Of a stretch of 64,000 nt of DNA, positions 9,575-18,979 are shown in pieces. Below the pieces are notes generated by a model, which saw nothing but the letters and a program-made list of their open reading frames with translations, was not told the DNA's origin and ran no database searches. This stretch comes from Halodesulfurarchaeum formicicum (GTDB taxonomy: Archaea > Halobacteriota > Halobacteria > Halobacteriales > Halobacteriaceae): assembly GCF_001886955.1 (NCBI RefSeq), contig NZ_CP016804.1, positions 1,612,001-1,676,000 on the forward strand. The letters run 5' to 3'. Each line of letters opens with the position of its first letter. The stretch's first letter is position 1. Position numbers and translations under genes: made by a program.

Positions 9575-10096
9575 TCAGAAGAGTTCGCGCTGACAGGTGC
9601 CACAGAGGGTCTCTTCTTTCCGGTCGACCTCCTGGACCGTCGGCGAGAAACTCATCGCACAGCGGTTGTTGTCACAGTGATCGAGCCCGAGCATGTGGCC
9701 CACCTCGTGGACGACCTCCTTCCGGACCCGGTCACCGAACACGGCCTCCGGCGATCGCTGGGAGAAGCCGCCGTCCGAGGACGTTCCGAGCCGGTTCGTC
9801 GAGACCACACAGCTTCGACCGTCCAGATAGGCCAGGCCGAAGACGTAGTTCCGCCGACGGTAATAGAGGTCCTCGGTCGTCAGCCCGACGGCCCGGTCCC
9901 CCGGAGCGGCGTCGGCCGCCAGGTCGATGAACGCCTCGGCGCGGTACTGGTCGCGCCCGCTGTCGTAGGCGTCCCGGGGGAGGTCCTGGTCGGTCGCGAT
10001 AGACACGGAGGCATCGTAGACTGAGCGAAGAACCGCGGAGGCCTCTCGCTTGACCGGCGCGGGGACCTCCCCGATCGGGACCAGATCGACGCGCAT
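9575..10096 (-). CDS. amzA: Archaemetzincin family zinc metalloprotease
   Basis: A 173-residue metalloprotease. The active site HEVGHMLGLDHC gives zinc ligands H130, H134 and H140, followed by the structural cysteines C141, C146, C165 and C168 that define archaemetzincins (a second zinc site). The Met-turn Met is in CAMSFS. ATG 10096 gives MRVDLVPIG, the usual N-terminus. The natural substrate is unknown. It is divergent from the UPF0146 gene with 39 nt between start codons. Confidence 0.93.
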   Translation of the reverse strand: MRVDLVPIGEVPAPVKREASAVLRSVYDASVSIATDQDLPRDAYDSGRDQYRAEAFIDLAADAAPGDRAVGLTTEDLYYRRRNYVFGLAYLDGRSCVVSTNRLGTSSDGGFSQRSPEAVFGDRVRKEVVHEVGHMLGLDHCDNNRCAMSFSPTVQEVDRKEETLCGTCQRELF

Positions 10097-10135
10097 GGGA
10101 AGGGTTTTCGCCCCATCGGCCATAAACATCCCGCC

Positions 10136-10549
10136 GTGAGTCGATTGCCGACCGGCCTGCTGAAATTGCTCGACGGTCATGACCGGCTGGTCGAGGTGGG
10201 GATCGGTTTCCGAACCACGGTCGCGGCGGAACTCGTCGATCGCGGGGTCGCCGTGACCGCCGTCGACCGAGTTCGACGGGACGTACCGCCGGGCGTGGAC
10301 TTCGTCCAGGACGACGTGACCGACCCGACCTGGACGGGGTATGGCGACGCGGACGCGATCTACGCCCTGCGACTGCCGCCCGAACTCCAGCGACCGGCAG
10401 CCGATCTCGCCGACGCCGCCTCGATCCCGCTCTATTTCACCACGCTCGGGGGCGATCCCGTCCTCATCTCGGCTCGCATGCAGGAGACCGAGTCCGGGCC
10501 AGTGTACGTCCACAACACGTCGGCCCGACGCGACCGGACCCACAACTGA
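10136..10549 (+). CDS. UPF0146 family protein
   Basis: A 137-residue protein starting with GTG at 10136. The sequence resembles a small Rossmann fold: LVEVGIGFRTTVAAELVDRG as the first strand-loop-helix, VTAVDR, then ADAIYALRLPPELQ. This matches the archaeal UPF0146 family, which looks like a minimal SAM-dependent methyltransferase, but no activity has been assigned as far as I know. It is upstream of the HAD hydrolase gene by 27 nt. Confidence 0.8.
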   Translation: MSRLPTGLLKLLDGHDRLVEVGIGFRTTVAAELVDRGVAVTAVDRVRRDVPPGVDFVQDDVTDPTWTGYGDADAIYALRLPPELQRPAADLADAASIPLYFTTLGGDPVLISARMQETESGPVYVHNTSARRDRTHN

Positions 10550-10576
10550 TTTCGGCCATCCCCGCCAGGCTCGGGT

Positions 10577-11473
10577 ATGCAGGTCGACGCGGTCGTCCTC
10601 GACATCGACGGGGTCCTCGTGGACGTCTCGAACTCGTATCGGCGGGCCATCGTCCGGAGTGTCGAAATCCTGGTGGGCGAGACGATTCCCCGAGCCGCAG
10701 TCCAATCGTTCAAAGACGCCGGCGGGTTCAACAACGACTGGGTCCTTTCAGACGCCGTCGCGCTGTTCGTGCTGGCCCGGGATCGGGGCCTCGACCAGGA
10801 CGTGGAAGACTTTACTGAGCACGTCGCCGAGCAGGGCGGCGGTCTCGACGGCGCGAAGGGCGTCGTTCGTGACGCGCTCGGCGACGCGGCGACCGCGGTG
10901 TTCGAGGCGTGGGACCCGGATCGGCTCCGGGACGTGTTCCAGCAACTGTACCTCGGGCCGTCGGGGTACCGCGACCTGGAAGGCGGCGAGCCGGACCTTT
11001 ATGAAGGATCGACGGAGGATCTGGAGCTACCCCCGGCAGGGTTCATGGCGGACGAGCCGATTCTGATCGAACCGGCGACGATCGAGTCCCTGACAGCGGA
11101 CTTCGAGATCGGAGTCGTGACGGGACGCCCCCGGGCCGAGGCGCATCTGGCCCTCGACAGGGTGGGGCTCTCGGTGCCCGCCGATCGGCTCTACGCGATG
11201 GAGGACTGGACGGGCAAACCCGACCCCACGGCACTGATCCAGGTCGCCGAACGGACGGGCGCCGAAACACTCGCCTTCGCCGGGGACACCCGGGACGACG
11301 TGCGAACGGCCGTGAACGCGACCGAGCGCGATCAGCGACGCGAGTACTACGGAATCGGGGTCCTCACGGGCGGGCTCGCGGGCGAGAGTGGGCGAGCAGC
11401 CTTCGAGTCGGTCGGGGCCGCGGCGGTGGTGGAGACGGTCAACGAGTTGCCGACGATCCTGGAATCGGTCTGA
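10577..11473 (+). CDS. HAD superfamily hydrolase (TIGR01548-like)
   Basis: A 298-residue phosphohydrolase. HAD motif [12 protein letters not shown] starts at residue 6, with the nucleophile Asp and the +2 Asp. Motif II is VTGRPRAEA, the Lys region is [10 protein letters not shown], and motif IV is [13 protein letters not shown]. An insert of about 100 residues after motif I forms the cap. The overall arrangement fits the TIGR01548 HAD family of haloarchaea. Substrate unknown. Confidence 0.83.
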   Translation: MQVDAVVLDIDGVLVDVSNSYRRAIVRSVEILVGETIPRAAVQSFKDAGGFNNDWVLSDAVALFVLARDRGLDQDVEDFTEHVAEQGGGLDGAKGVVRDALGDAATAVFEAWDPDRLRDVFQQLYLGPSGYRDLEGGEPDLYEGSTEDLELPPAGFMADEPILIEPATIESLTADFEIGVVTGRPRAEAHLALDRVGLSVPADRLYAMEDWTGKPDPTALIQVAERTGAETLAFAGDTRDDVRTAVNATERDQRREYYGIGVLTGGLAGESGRAAFESVGAAAVVETVNELPTILESV

Positions 11474-11515
11474 GTCGCCGCCACGCTTTTCGCCGGTGGG
11501 CCAGTGAGTCGGAGC

Positions 11516-12172
11516 ATGCAAATCGCGCTGCTCGGTGGGACTGGTGACCTCGGTGCGGGACTCGCCCTCCGGTGGGGTCGGGATACGGACCACGACCTGC
11601 TCGTGGGGTCCCGGGACCCGGACCAGGCTCGCGAGGCCGCGAGTGACTACGCGGCCCGACTCGATGGGACCGCCTCGATCTCGGGCGTCCAGAACGGAGA
11701 CGCCGCCGCGCAGGCCGACATCGTCGTCCTGGCCGTCTCACCCTATCATCTCGGCGACCTCCTTTCGACGATCGGTGATCGGCTTTCCGAGACGGCCATC
11801 GTGGTGACCCCAGCGGTCGGAATGGAACGCGGCGAGGACGGCATGAGCTACGCACCACCACCGCAGGGAAGTGTCGCCGCACTCGTTCGAGAGCGGACGC
11901 CCGACCCGAACCCGGTCGTCGGGGCCTTCCACACGCTTCCGGCGGGTCGACTCGCCGACCTGGATACCACCCTAGATTTCGACACGCTCGTCTTCGGTGA
12001 TCGTGCGGACGCCGTCGCACAGGTCAGGGAGGTAGCCGAATCTATCGACGGACTGGGAACGCTCACAGCGGGTGGGCTCGGGAACGCCGCGGCGGTGGAG
12101 TCACTCACGCCGCTGTTGCTCACGCTGGGTGCGGAAAACGACGCCCACGGGCTCGGCCTGAAAATCCAGTAG
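11516..12172 (+). CDS. npdG: NADPH-dependent F420 reductase
   Basis: A 218-residue enzyme transferring hydride between NADPH and coenzyme F420. The N-terminal Rossmann motif is LLGGTGDLGAGLALR, followed by LVGSRDP (NADP 2'-phosphate recognition), VVLAVSPYH and VTPAVGM. ATG 11516 gives MQIALLGGTG as expected. Together with cofE in this window it shows active F420 metabolism. Its stop abuts the convergent thioredoxin stop (hexamer TAGCTA). Confidence 0.9.
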   Translation: MQIALLGGTGDLGAGLALRWGRDTDHDLLVGSRDPDQAREAASDYAARLDGTASISGVQNGDAAAQADIVVLAVSPYHLGDLLSTIGDRLSETAIVVTPAVGMERGEDGMSYAPPPQGSVAALVRERTPDPNPVVGAFHTLPAGRLADLDTTLDFDTLVFGDRADAVAQVREVAESIDGLGTLTAGGLGNAAAVESLTPLLLTLGAENDAHGLGLKIQ

Positions 12173-12445
12173 CTACGCGCCGGCGGACTGCAGGGCCTCC
12201 TCGATCGGTTCGCGCTGGGTCACGCCGACGAAGCGTTCAATTACCTCGTCGCCAGCCGTGACGACCACCGTGGGGATCGAGCGGACCTGATACTCGTTTG
12301 CCATGTCGGGATTCGCATCGACGTCGACGAACTCGAAGGTCACCGAATCGGCGTAATCCGCTTCGAGCTCCTCGATGATCGGGTCCTGGGTCTTGCAGGG
12401 CCCACACCAGTCGGCGTGAAAGTCGATCAGGGTTACCTCGGCCAT
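12173..12445 (-). CDS. Thioredoxin
   Basis: A 90-residue thioredoxin with active site WCGPC at residues 13-17 and the cis-Pro region SIPTVVV. It is shorter than E. coli thioredoxin (108 residues), lacking part of the N-terminal strand-helix. ATG 12445 ([17 protein letters not shown]) gives a sensible start. It probably acts as a cytosolic disulfide reductant. Confidence 0.92.
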   Translation of the reverse strand: MAEVTLIDFHADWCGPCKTQDPIIEELEADYADSVTFEFVDVDANPDMANEYQVRSIPTVVVTAGDEVIERFVGVTQREPIEEALQSAGA

Positions 12446-12533
12446 CGATCCGTGGTACCTCCGCCGCTCGCATAAGGGTTGCCGTCGCCCCCAGCCCGAA
12501 AGCTTTAGGCCCGTCTCTCGCTTTTCTCTGTCT

Positions 12534-12698
12534 ATGAGCAGCGGACAGAACTCCGGCGGCCTGATGTCCAGTGCCGGCCTGGTCCGGTACTTCGACTCGG
12601 AGGGTTCGAATGCGATCACGATGGACCCGAAGACCATCGTCGCCTTCGGCGCTCTCTTTGGCATTCTCGTCCGGATTTTGACCATCGTCTCCCTCTGA
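12534..12698 (+). CDS. Preprotein translocase subunit Sec61-beta
   Basis: A 54-residue single-pass membrane protein: a polar N-terminus with [22 protein letters not shown] (shown here split as [14 protein letters not shown] and ITMDP), then a C-terminal membrane helix about residues 34-52. The RYFD and DP motifs before the helix are typical of archaeal Sec61-beta/SecG. It would complete the SecYE-beta channel. A TATA-like gctttagg about 33 nt upstream suggests a short leader. Confidence 0.92.
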   Translation: MSSGQNSGGLMSSAGLVRYFDSEGSNAITMDPKTIVAFGALFGILVRILTIVSL

Positions 12699-12738
12699 GA
12701 ACGGGCATCATTTCTACCTGGGACTCCCAGGGGCTGTC

Positions 12739-13185
12739 ATGGATGCGTATATCGACGGGGTGCGGGTCGCCGGGACGGCGGAGGGGCCGGTTCCGGTGGT
12801 ACTGCTGGGAGTCGAGGACCAAACCGACGTGCTCCCCATCTTCATCGGCTTCGACGAAGCGGTCAGCATCGCCCGCGGCCTGGACGCCCGGGACATCGGC
12901 CGGCCGCTGACCCACGACCTCACGCTCGACATCATCGAGGAGCTCGGTGGCCGGGTCGAGAAGGTAGTCGTCACCGGCCTGGAGGAGGGAACCTACATCG
13001 CCGATCTGCACCTGAACACGCCCCGTGCAGACGCGGTCATCGACGCCCGGCCGAGCGACTCCCTGGCCCTTGCGGCCCGAACCGACGCGCCAATCGCCAT
13101 CGCGGAATCGGTCTTCGAGACCGGCGGGCGGGCTCCCGAGGAGTTCGACGACCTGGAGGACATCCGGGAGGTCACGGACATATGA
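12739..13185 (+). CDS. Bifunctional nuclease (BFN/DUF151) family protein
   Basis: A 148-residue protein with the DUF151 pattern: VVLLGVEDQTDVLPIFIGFDEAVSIARGL, then THDLTLDIIEELGG and ARPSDSLALAARTDAPI. Plant and bacterial relatives have been described as nucleases, but archaeal function is untested. The last codon overlaps the start of hisE by 4 nt, so the two are likely translated from one message. Confidence 0.86.
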   Translation: MDAYIDGVRVAGTAEGPVPVVLLGVEDQTDVLPIFIGFDEAVSIARGLDARDIGRPLTHDLTLDIIEELGGRVEKVVVTGLEEGTYIADLHLNTPRADAVIDARPSDSLALAARTDAPIAIAESVFETGGRAPEEFDDLEDIREVTDI

Positions 13186-13472
13186 GCGACGCGATCCTCG
13201 AGGCCCTCTTCGAGACCATCGAGGACCGGAAAGCGCGCCTGCCCGAGGACTCCTACACGGCGTCGCTTTTCACCCACGAGAAGGGCGAGAACGCGGTGCT
13301 GGAGAAACTGGGCGAGGAGACCACCGAACTCATTCTGGCCGCCAAGGACGAGGACGAAACGGAGATCGCCCACGAGTCCGCCGACCTGGTCTATCACCTG
13401 CTCGTGTTGCTCGCCATGCAGGACATGGAGCTTGCAGACCTGCTCGCGGAGCTCGAAACCCGCCGAGAGTAA
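13182..13472 (+). CDS. hisE: Phosphoribosyl-ATP diphosphatase
   Basis: A 96-residue enzyme for the second step of histidine synthesis (PR-ATP to PR-AMP plus PPi). The MazG-like all-alpha fold shows the metal-binding pattern EKLGEETTELILAAKDED and HESADLVYHLLVLL. It overlaps the BFN gene by 4 nt. No other his genes are nearby, which is usual for scattered haloarchaeal his genes. Confidence 0.93.
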   Translation: MSDAILEALFETIEDRKARLPEDSYTASLFTHEKGENAVLEKLGEETTELILAAKDEDETEIAHESADLVYHLLVLLAMQDMELADLLAELETRRE

Positions 13473-13518
13473 CGGGCAATAAACGGGCTTATACGTGCCC
13501 GGCGGCTATCCCGGATAC

Positions 13519-14499
13519 ATGATTTTCGAGGACCTCCAGACCACGCCCACCGCCTCGGAGCTCCTCGACACGGCGTTCTCGCGGGCGGCCCGGGCCGGCC
13601 GGGCCAAGCACGGCGTCGAGGCCCAGCAGTCGATGTTGCAGACGGCTTCGAACGTCCTCAGCGACAACCTCGAGTACGTCGTCCGGGACTGGCCGGACTT
13701 CGAGACCCTCGATCCGTTCTACTACGAGCTCGCCGACGCGCTCGTGGGTGTCGATGAGCTCCGCCAGCATCTCTCCGAGGTCTCCTGGGCCGGGCGCAAG
13801 ACACACGAACTCGGCCGCGAATACATCGGTCGGCTCCCCAAAGGGGACGCCGACGCCGCGAAGAAGATCCGGCAGCAGGCCTTCGCCCGAATGGGCTCGG
13901 TCATGAACGAGGTCGCTGCGGACCTCGAAGCCATCGGTGAGGCCCGGAACACGCTCTCGAAACTCCCCGACATCGACCCCGAGGTCCCGACCATCGCGGT
14001 CGCAGGCTACCCCAACGTCGGGAAGACGGCCTTCGTCAACAGCGTGACCCGCGCCCACAACGAGACCGCCGCCTACCCCTTTACCACCACGGGAATCAAC
14101 GTCGGCCACGTCGAGCGGGACCACCTGACCTACCAGATCGTCGATACGCCGGGGCTCCTGGACCGGCCGGAAAATGAGCGAAACGAGATCGAGTCCCAGG
14201 CCACGAGCGCGCTCGCCCACGTCGCCGATCTGGTGCTTTACTTCTATGACCCGAGTGAGACCTGTGGCTATCCCCTGGAGGATCAGCAGGCGCTGCAGGC
14301 CGAGATCGAGGCGACCGTCGACGCGCCGATGATCGTTGTCTGTAGCAAGGCCGACCTCTCAGAAGCAATCGAGGCCGATCACTACCTGACGATCCCGAGT
14401 GAGACTGCGGGCGAGGCCGTGGGCGAGACACCCATGGAAGTCCTCGAGGCCGCGATCGAACGACTCGACGTGGACATCGAGTTGCCCTTCGAGCGCTGA
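13519..14499 (+). CDS. NOG1-family GTPase (OBG superfamily)
   Basis: A 326-residue GTPase, probably in large-subunit ribosome assembly. The N-terminal 155 residues form the NOG1 helical bundle; the G domain has G1 GYPNVGKTAF, G3 DTPGLLDRP and G4 SKAD. ATG 13519 (MIFEDLQTTPTA) is preferred to a GTG eight codons upstream. Its stop is back-to-back with the DUF389 gene (hexamer TGATCA). Confidence 0.9.
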   Translation: MIFEDLQTTPTASELLDTAFSRAARAGRAKHGVEAQQSMLQTASNVLSDNLEYVVRDWPDFETLDPFYYELADALVGVDELRQHLSEVSWAGRKTHELGREYIGRLPKGDADAAKKIRQQAFARMGSVMNEVAADLEAIGEARNTLSKLPDIDPEVPTIAVAGYPNVGKTAFVNSVTRAHNETAAYPFTTTGINVGHVERDHLTYQIVDTPGLLDRPENERNEIESQATSALAHVADLVLYFYDPSETCGYPLEDQQALQAEIEATVDAPMIVVCSKADLSEAIEADHYLTIPSETAGEAVGETPMEVLEAAIERLDVDIELPFER

Positions 14500-15795
14500 T
14501 CAGCCGGCCCGTTCGATCGCCAGGTATCGCACTTCGATGGGTACCGACTGGCCCGTCTCCGTTTCGATCCGGGTGGAGAGTTCCGCTGCAAGGCCTTCCG
14601 GTGGGGAGTCCCCTGCCCTGACCCCGACCGAGACGACGACGCTGTCGACGTCACGGTAGAGCAGCGTCTGTCGGTGCTTGAACTCGACTTCGAGCAGTTC
14701 CGCGTCTTCGATTCCTGCGAGCGTGCCCTCGACTTCCGTCTGTACCTGATCCTCGAAGGTCGCGTTCTGGTAGGTCGCCAGCGTGGTCGCGCCCAGGAAC
14801 ACCGAGAGGGCGGCGATCGCGACGGCCAGGACGGCGATCCGCTTGAGCGTGGCCGTCCGCGCTTCGGATAGCTGGAACCAGTCCTCCGGCTGGTACCCCT
14901 CGTACCACAACACGAGAAGCGCAGCCAGGTTGATCGAGAGGACGTTCACCAGAACCAGGACCGACGCCCCGAGGACGGCCTGGGGCATCGCCCAGGCGAT
15001 ACCGATCCCGATGACCGCGGTCGGGGGAATCAACGCCGCGGCGATCATGACACCGACCAGGGCCGTCGACACGCCGGTCGAGAGGCTCAACGCCCCGGCC
15101 ACCCCTGCTCCCAGTGCGACCGCCAGCGAGAGGAAGTCCGGCGAGAGCCGGCCGCTTACCTGCTCGATCGCCAGCAGATCGATCCCTGGCGGGACGAGGT
15201 TGACCGACTTCGCAAAGAGCGCAAACAGCGCGGCCGCGGGAATGGCGACGCCGAACCCGATCGCCTGGCGGGTCACCCCGCGGACGAAGATCTCCCGGTC
15301 CGCAACGACTGAACCCACGCTCGTGGCCATCGCCGGACCGATGAGTGGGGCGATCACCATCGAGCCGACGACCACCGCCGGCGAGTCGAGCAGGATCCCT
15401 GCGGTGGCGACGATGGCGCTGATAATCGACATCACCACGTAAGTCGAAATGTCGGGCGCAAGTCCGTCGACCGTGGCCACGAGTTCCTCGCGGGCGATCT
15501 TGGCCGGGTCCTCCTTGTTCGCCTCCTCGTATCGGTCCTTCAGCGCGTCGAACTTCCGAGAAATGACGGTCTGGGCCTCGATGACCACGGTGATGGCCTC
15601 TTCGTCCACCCCTACCTCGCGCAGTTCGTCGAGCACGTCCTCGACGGCCGACGCCGGGAGCGGGAATTCCACGACGGCGGCGATGTTTCGGGAGCCGGTC
15701 TCCTCGGAGACGACGTACTCGATGTCGAGGGAGTCGAGGGTCTCGAGGACCGTCCCTCGTTTCCCCGTCGGCACCGCGATCTGGACCAGGCGCAC
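14500..15795 (-). CDS. TIGR00341/DUF389 family membrane protein
   Basis: A 431-residue protein with a cytoplasmic N-terminal domain of about 135 residues (ACT-like pattern LVQIAVPTGKRGTVLETL) and about seven membrane helices between residues 140 and 345, then a soluble C-terminal tail of about 80 residues. VVGSMVIAPLIGPAMA in the second helix is typical of DUF389 proteins. Function is not established. Confidence 0.87.
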   Translation of the reverse strand: MRLVQIAVPTGKRGTVLETLDSLDIEYVVSEETGSRNIAAVVEFPLPASAVEDVLDELREVGVDEEAITVVIEAQTVISRKFDALKDRYEEANKEDPAKIAREELVATVDGLAPDISTYVVMSIISAIVATAGILLDSPAVVVGSMVIAPLIGPAMATSVGSVVADREIFVRGVTRQAIGFGVAIPAAALFALFAKSVNLVPPGIDLLAIEQVSGRLSPDFLSLAVALGAGVAGALSLSTGVSTALVGVMIAAALIPPTAVIGIGIAWAMPQAVLGASVLVLVNVLSINLAALLVLWYEGYQPEDWFQLSEARTATLKRIAVLAVAIAALSVFLGATTLATYQNATFEDQVQTEVEGTLAGIEDAELLEVEFKHRQTLLYRDVDSVVVSVGVRAGDSPPEGLAAELSTRIETETGQSVPIEVRYLAIERAG

Positions 15796-15881
15796 GCCCC
15801 CAAAATCGGCGGTCGGGGGCTTAAGCCTTCAGTCGATGAGCGGGCCACAACCCGTAAACCCCCCGAGCGGATAGCGGAGGT

Positions 15882-16502
15882 ATGTTCGAGACGCGACCGG
15901 ACCGCTCGATGGAGGTGGTACTCGTGGGCCGGTCCAACGTGGGGAAATCGACACTCATGCGGCAGCTAACCGGCCACACCTTCGACACCGGCCGCAACCC
16001 GGGGGTCACCCGCCGCCCCAACCACTACGACTGGGCGAGCGAGGACTTCGTCATCACCGACCTGCCGGGTTTTGGCTTCATGTCGGGCGTGCCCGAGGAG
16101 ACCCGCGAGCAGATCAAAACCGACGTGGTCCGGTACCTGGAGGCCCACGCCGAGAAGATCCTCGTGGGCGTACTCGTCCTCGACGGGAAGGCCGCCGTGG
16201 ACATCATCGACCGCCACCTGGAACGAGAGGAACTCCCACACGACGTAGAGTTTTTCTCCCTGCTCGAGGAACTCGGCATCCAGCCGGTCGTGGCGGTGAA
16301 CAAGATCGACAAGGTCGAGGATCGGGACCAGCGGCTGGACGAGATCGCCGACCGGCTTGGGATGATGCCCCCCTGGACCCAGTGGCAGGACGTCATCGCC
16401 CCGATCTCGGCGAAACAGGGCCGGATTCAGGCCCTCCAGGACGCCGTGAACGCACAGTTCGAGGCGGCAAAGCAGGAAGAGCTCAAACAGTTCTTCTCGT
16501 AA
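15882..16502 (+). CDS. engB: EngB-family GTPase
   Basis: A 206-residue GTP-binding protein of the YihA/EngB family, likely in ribosome large-subunit assembly. G1 GRSNVGKST at residues 13-21, G3 DLPGFGF and G4 NKIDKVED are visible. An archaeal-type extra segment follows G4 (the MMPPWTQW region). A single standalone transcript is likely; the downstream convergent gene is 61 nt away. Confidence 0.9.
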   Translation: MFETRPDRSMEVVLVGRSNVGKSTLMRQLTGHTFDTGRNPGVTRRPNHYDWASEDFVITDLPGFGFMSGVPEETREQIKTDVVRYLEAHAEKILVGVLVLDGKAAVDIIDRHLEREELPHDVEFFSLLEELGIQPVVAVNKIDKVEDRDQRLDEIADRLGMMPPWTQWQDVIAPISAKQGRIQALQDAVNAQFEAAKQEELKQFFS

Positions 16503-16563
16503 ATCGAGGGGCGACTCGGGTGAAAAGCCTCGTCACAAGGGGCTCGGAGGGGGTAACTCCTCG

Positions 16564-17865
16564 TCACTGTCGCCCCGGCCCGTCGTTGGCACTCGGGCCG
16601 GTTAACGATTGCTTCCAGGCGGCGGCCTGTGTGTGATCCGCTGCGTACTCCGAGATGGCATCCGCATCGAGAACACCGTCCTCAGTAAGATACCCGTCGA
16701 CCAGGGCCGCCGACGTGCGCTCGAAGACCGGATCGACGACGGTGACCGACTCGGGGGCCGACAACTGTTCGTGGCCGGCCTCGCCGTCCGACAGGTCGGG
16801 AGGGTGTTCTGACGGGCTGATTTTCGCGGTCGCGGCGATGACAGAGACAGGGACATCGAAGTGATTCCCAGCAAGTGCGGCCGCCGTCGTCCCGACCTTG
16901 TTGATGACATCGCCGTTCGCGAGCAGGGTGTCCGCGCCGAGCAGCACCACGTCTGCCTCGTGGACGGCTCCAGAGATGTTGGCGTCGCTCGTGAGCCGAA
17001 CGTCCAGGCCCGCCTCCGCCAGGTCACTCGCTAATTCCCGACCTTCCCCACCCGGACGGGAGACGGGTACCCAGACGGTCTCGGGGGAGCCGCGTTCGAG
17101 GGCCTGCTCGACCGTCCCGGACCGGGAGAGTGTGAGGACGGTCTGGCCCTCGACTCGCTCCGCGGCCAGTTCGGCGGCGGCCCGGTCCGCAACTTCCGCC
17201 TGGGAGAGCGCTTCGATCGCGGCCTCGCGGACCGCGTCCGGAGTTCGATCGTCCCTGGCCTCGGCCATGACCTGATCGACGCGCACCTGCAGGACAACCA
17301 TCGCCTCGCGAGCCGTCCGGAGGTCGAGGGCGACCTGCGCGATGTCGTCCCAGTCGCCGCCGTCAGCCGCGATCAGCGTCGCTTCGTCCCGGAGGACTTC
17401 GAGGGCGCGTTTCGAAAGCGTCGCCGATCCGGATTCGGAGTCCGCACGAACCTGCTCGACCGTGGGACGAACCCGGTCCCAGGACCGCCAGAGGTCGGGC
17501 ACCGTCTCCCGGTCACAGATTGCCGGCGGCGGGACCCAGGCGGTCTCCGTGGTCTCCCAGTTCGACTGCACGTCCCGGCTCCCCGTCTCGAATCGGAACG
17601 GGTGAACCGTCCACTCCATGTCGAGGTCAGGGTCGGTGACAGGGAATGGCTCGCCCGAGGAGACGAGCGTGACGGCCTGGGTATCGAGGCCCGTCTCTTC
17701 GCGGATTTCTCGCTTCGCGGCCGAAAGCGGGGTGTCTCCGGGTTCGACGTGACCGGCGACCCCACCCCAGCGGCCCGGATAGGAGCCAACTGCCTCGCTG
17801 CGCCGGAGGAGCAACACCTCCCCGCCGTTCGTTAGAAAGACGGTGACGACCGATCGCGTCTCCAT
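16564..17865 (-). CDS. NUDIX hydrolase fused to eIF-2B alpha-like domain
   Basis: A 433-residue two-domain protein. Residues 1-135 hold a NUDIX domain with the complete box G-x5-E-x7-REIREETGL; residues about 150-430 match the eIF-2B alpha / ribose-1,5-bisphosphate isomerase-like fold (VLTLSRSGTVEQALE, VVLLGADTLLANGDVINKVGTTAAAL). ATG 17865 gives METRSVVTVFL; a longer start at 17943 is possible but would overlap cofE. The fusion suggests processing of a nucleotide or sugar phosphate, perhaps linked to AMP/ribose salvage. Substrate unknown. Confidence 0.86.
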   Translation of the reverse strand: METRSVVTVFLTNGGEVLLLRRSEAVGSYPGRWGGVAGHVEPGDTPLSAAKREIREETGLDTQAVTLVSSGEPFPVTDPDLDMEWTVHPFRFETGSRDVQSNWETTETAWVPPPAICDRETVPDLWRSWDRVRPTVEQVRADSESGSATLSKRALEVLRDEATLIAADGGDWDDIAQVALDLRTAREAMVVLQVRVDQVMAEARDDRTPDAVREAAIEALSQAEVADRAAAELAAERVEGQTVLTLSRSGTVEQALERGSPETVWVPVSRPGGEGRELASDLAEAGLDVRLTSDANISGAVHEADVVLLGADTLLANGDVINKVGTTAAALAGNHFDVPVSVIAATAKISPSEHPPDLSDGEAGHEQLSAPESVTVVDPVFERTSAALVDGYLTEDGVLDADAISEYAADHTQAAAWKQSLTGPSANDGPGRQ

Positions 17866-17941
17866 GGGCGGGGCTACGGGCCCCAGCAGGTACTCGTTTC
17901 GGACCGGCAGGCTTTCACCCGACCCGAGAGTGAGCCCCTCC

Positions 17942-18793
17942 ATGGAGGTCTTTGCCGTGCCGGGGTTGCCGGAGTTCGAACCCGGCGACGACCTCGCGGC
18001 GGCGATCGAGGCGCAGGTCGACCTGCGGCCCGATGACGTGGTCTGTGTGGCGAGCACGGTCGTCTCCAAGGTGGAGGATCGGAGACAGCCCCTCGCTCGC
18101 TTCGAGCCGACCGAACGGGCCCGTTCGATCGCCGAGCGGCTGGCGTCGATCACCGGGTCGACCAAGGACCCGCGCTTTGCCCAGGCCGTGCTGGAGGAGT
18201 CAACGTCACTGGTGCTCGACGCCCCGTTCTTGCTCGCCGTTACCCGATTCGGACACGTTGGTGTCAACGCCGGCATCGATCGCTCGAACACGGGCGGCCA
18301 AGGGGTGTTGCTCCTGCCGGAGGCCCCCAGCGAGTCCGCCGCCCGGATCCGGGCGGGGCTCTCAGAATCACCCGGTGTGATCGTCACCGACACCTCGGGT
18401 CGGCCCTTCCGGACGGGCCAGCGTGGCGTGGCGATCGGCTGGGACGGTGTGCCCGTGGGCCGGGACTGGCGGGGGGAGCGGGACCGGGACGGCACCGAAC
18501 TCGCCGTGACGGTCGAGAACGTGGCGGACGAACTCGCCGCGGCGGCGAACCTGGTGAGCGGCGAGGGGGCTGGCGGGAAACCCGTGGTCGTGGTCCGGGA
18601 CTTCGAGTTCGGCGATCACGGGACGACCGAGCAGCTGTTCCGTGACCGGGAGACGGATTACGTCAGGCAGGCCCTCGAAGCGTGGGAGTACGGACAATCA
18701 GGGCCAGCCGAAAAGGGTGTTCGAGAGGGCGCCGAACCCAAGGACACCGCCGACGCCGACGATCACGGCGAACACGAGCGCGGCGGCGAGTAA
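17942..18793 (+). CDS. cofE: F420-0:gamma-glutamyl ligase
   Basis: A 283-residue enzyme adding glutamates to F420-0. Family segments are VVCVASTVVSKVEDR near residue 35, GHVGVNAGIDRSN, VIVTDTSGRPFRTGQ and ADELAAAANLVSGEG. Related enzymes end near residue 250 (after LEAWEYG); here about 32 extra residues, rich in Asp, Glu, His and Gly, run on to TGA 18791-18793. These extra codons overlie, antisense, the 59-residue membrane protein gene. The divergent NUDIX gene begins 76 nt away. Confidence 0.9.
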   Translation: MEVFAVPGLPEFEPGDDLAAAIEAQVDLRPDDVVCVASTVVSKVEDRRQPLARFEPTERARSIAERLASITGSTKDPRFAQAVLEESTSLVLDAPFLLAVTRFGHVGVNAGIDRSNTGGQGVLLLPEAPSESAARIRAGLSESPGVIVTDTSGRPFRTGQRGVAIGWDGVPVGRDWRGERDRDGTELAVTVENVADELAAAANLVSGEGAGGKPVVVVRDFEFGDHGTTEQLFRDRETDYVRQALEAWEYGQSGPAEKGVREGAEPKDTADADDHGEHERGGE

Positions 18794-18877
18794 CAGGAGG
18801 GCGGAGATGGGGTCGGTCGCGGCGACATTCCCGAAGGTCTCCAGGGCCGCACGCAGATCCTCGAGGAGCCAGACCAT
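18698..18877 (-). CDS. Small membrane protein (59 aa)
   Basis: A 59-residue protein starting MVWLLEDLRAALETFG with one strong membrane segment of about 25 residues (about 25-50) ending LSNTLFGWP. The ATG is at 18877 and the stop at 18698-18700. A TATA-like cttaag lies about 25 nt upstream (18900-18906). Protein-like composition and a promoter support it as a real gene. It overlaps the 3' extension of cofE by 96 nt on the opposite strand. Family not recognised. Confidence 0.68.
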   Translation of the reverse strand: MVWLLEDLRAALETFGNVAATDPISALLLLAAALVFAVIVGVGGVLGFGALSNTLFGWP

Positions 18878-18979
18878 ACGTTCCGTTGATCGGGCCGGTG
18901 CTTAAGTCTCACCCGTCTCGTCGGGCCTCGATCCCGACTGCCGGCTCGCCCAGGGATGGCGATTTCCCCGTCGACAGGG

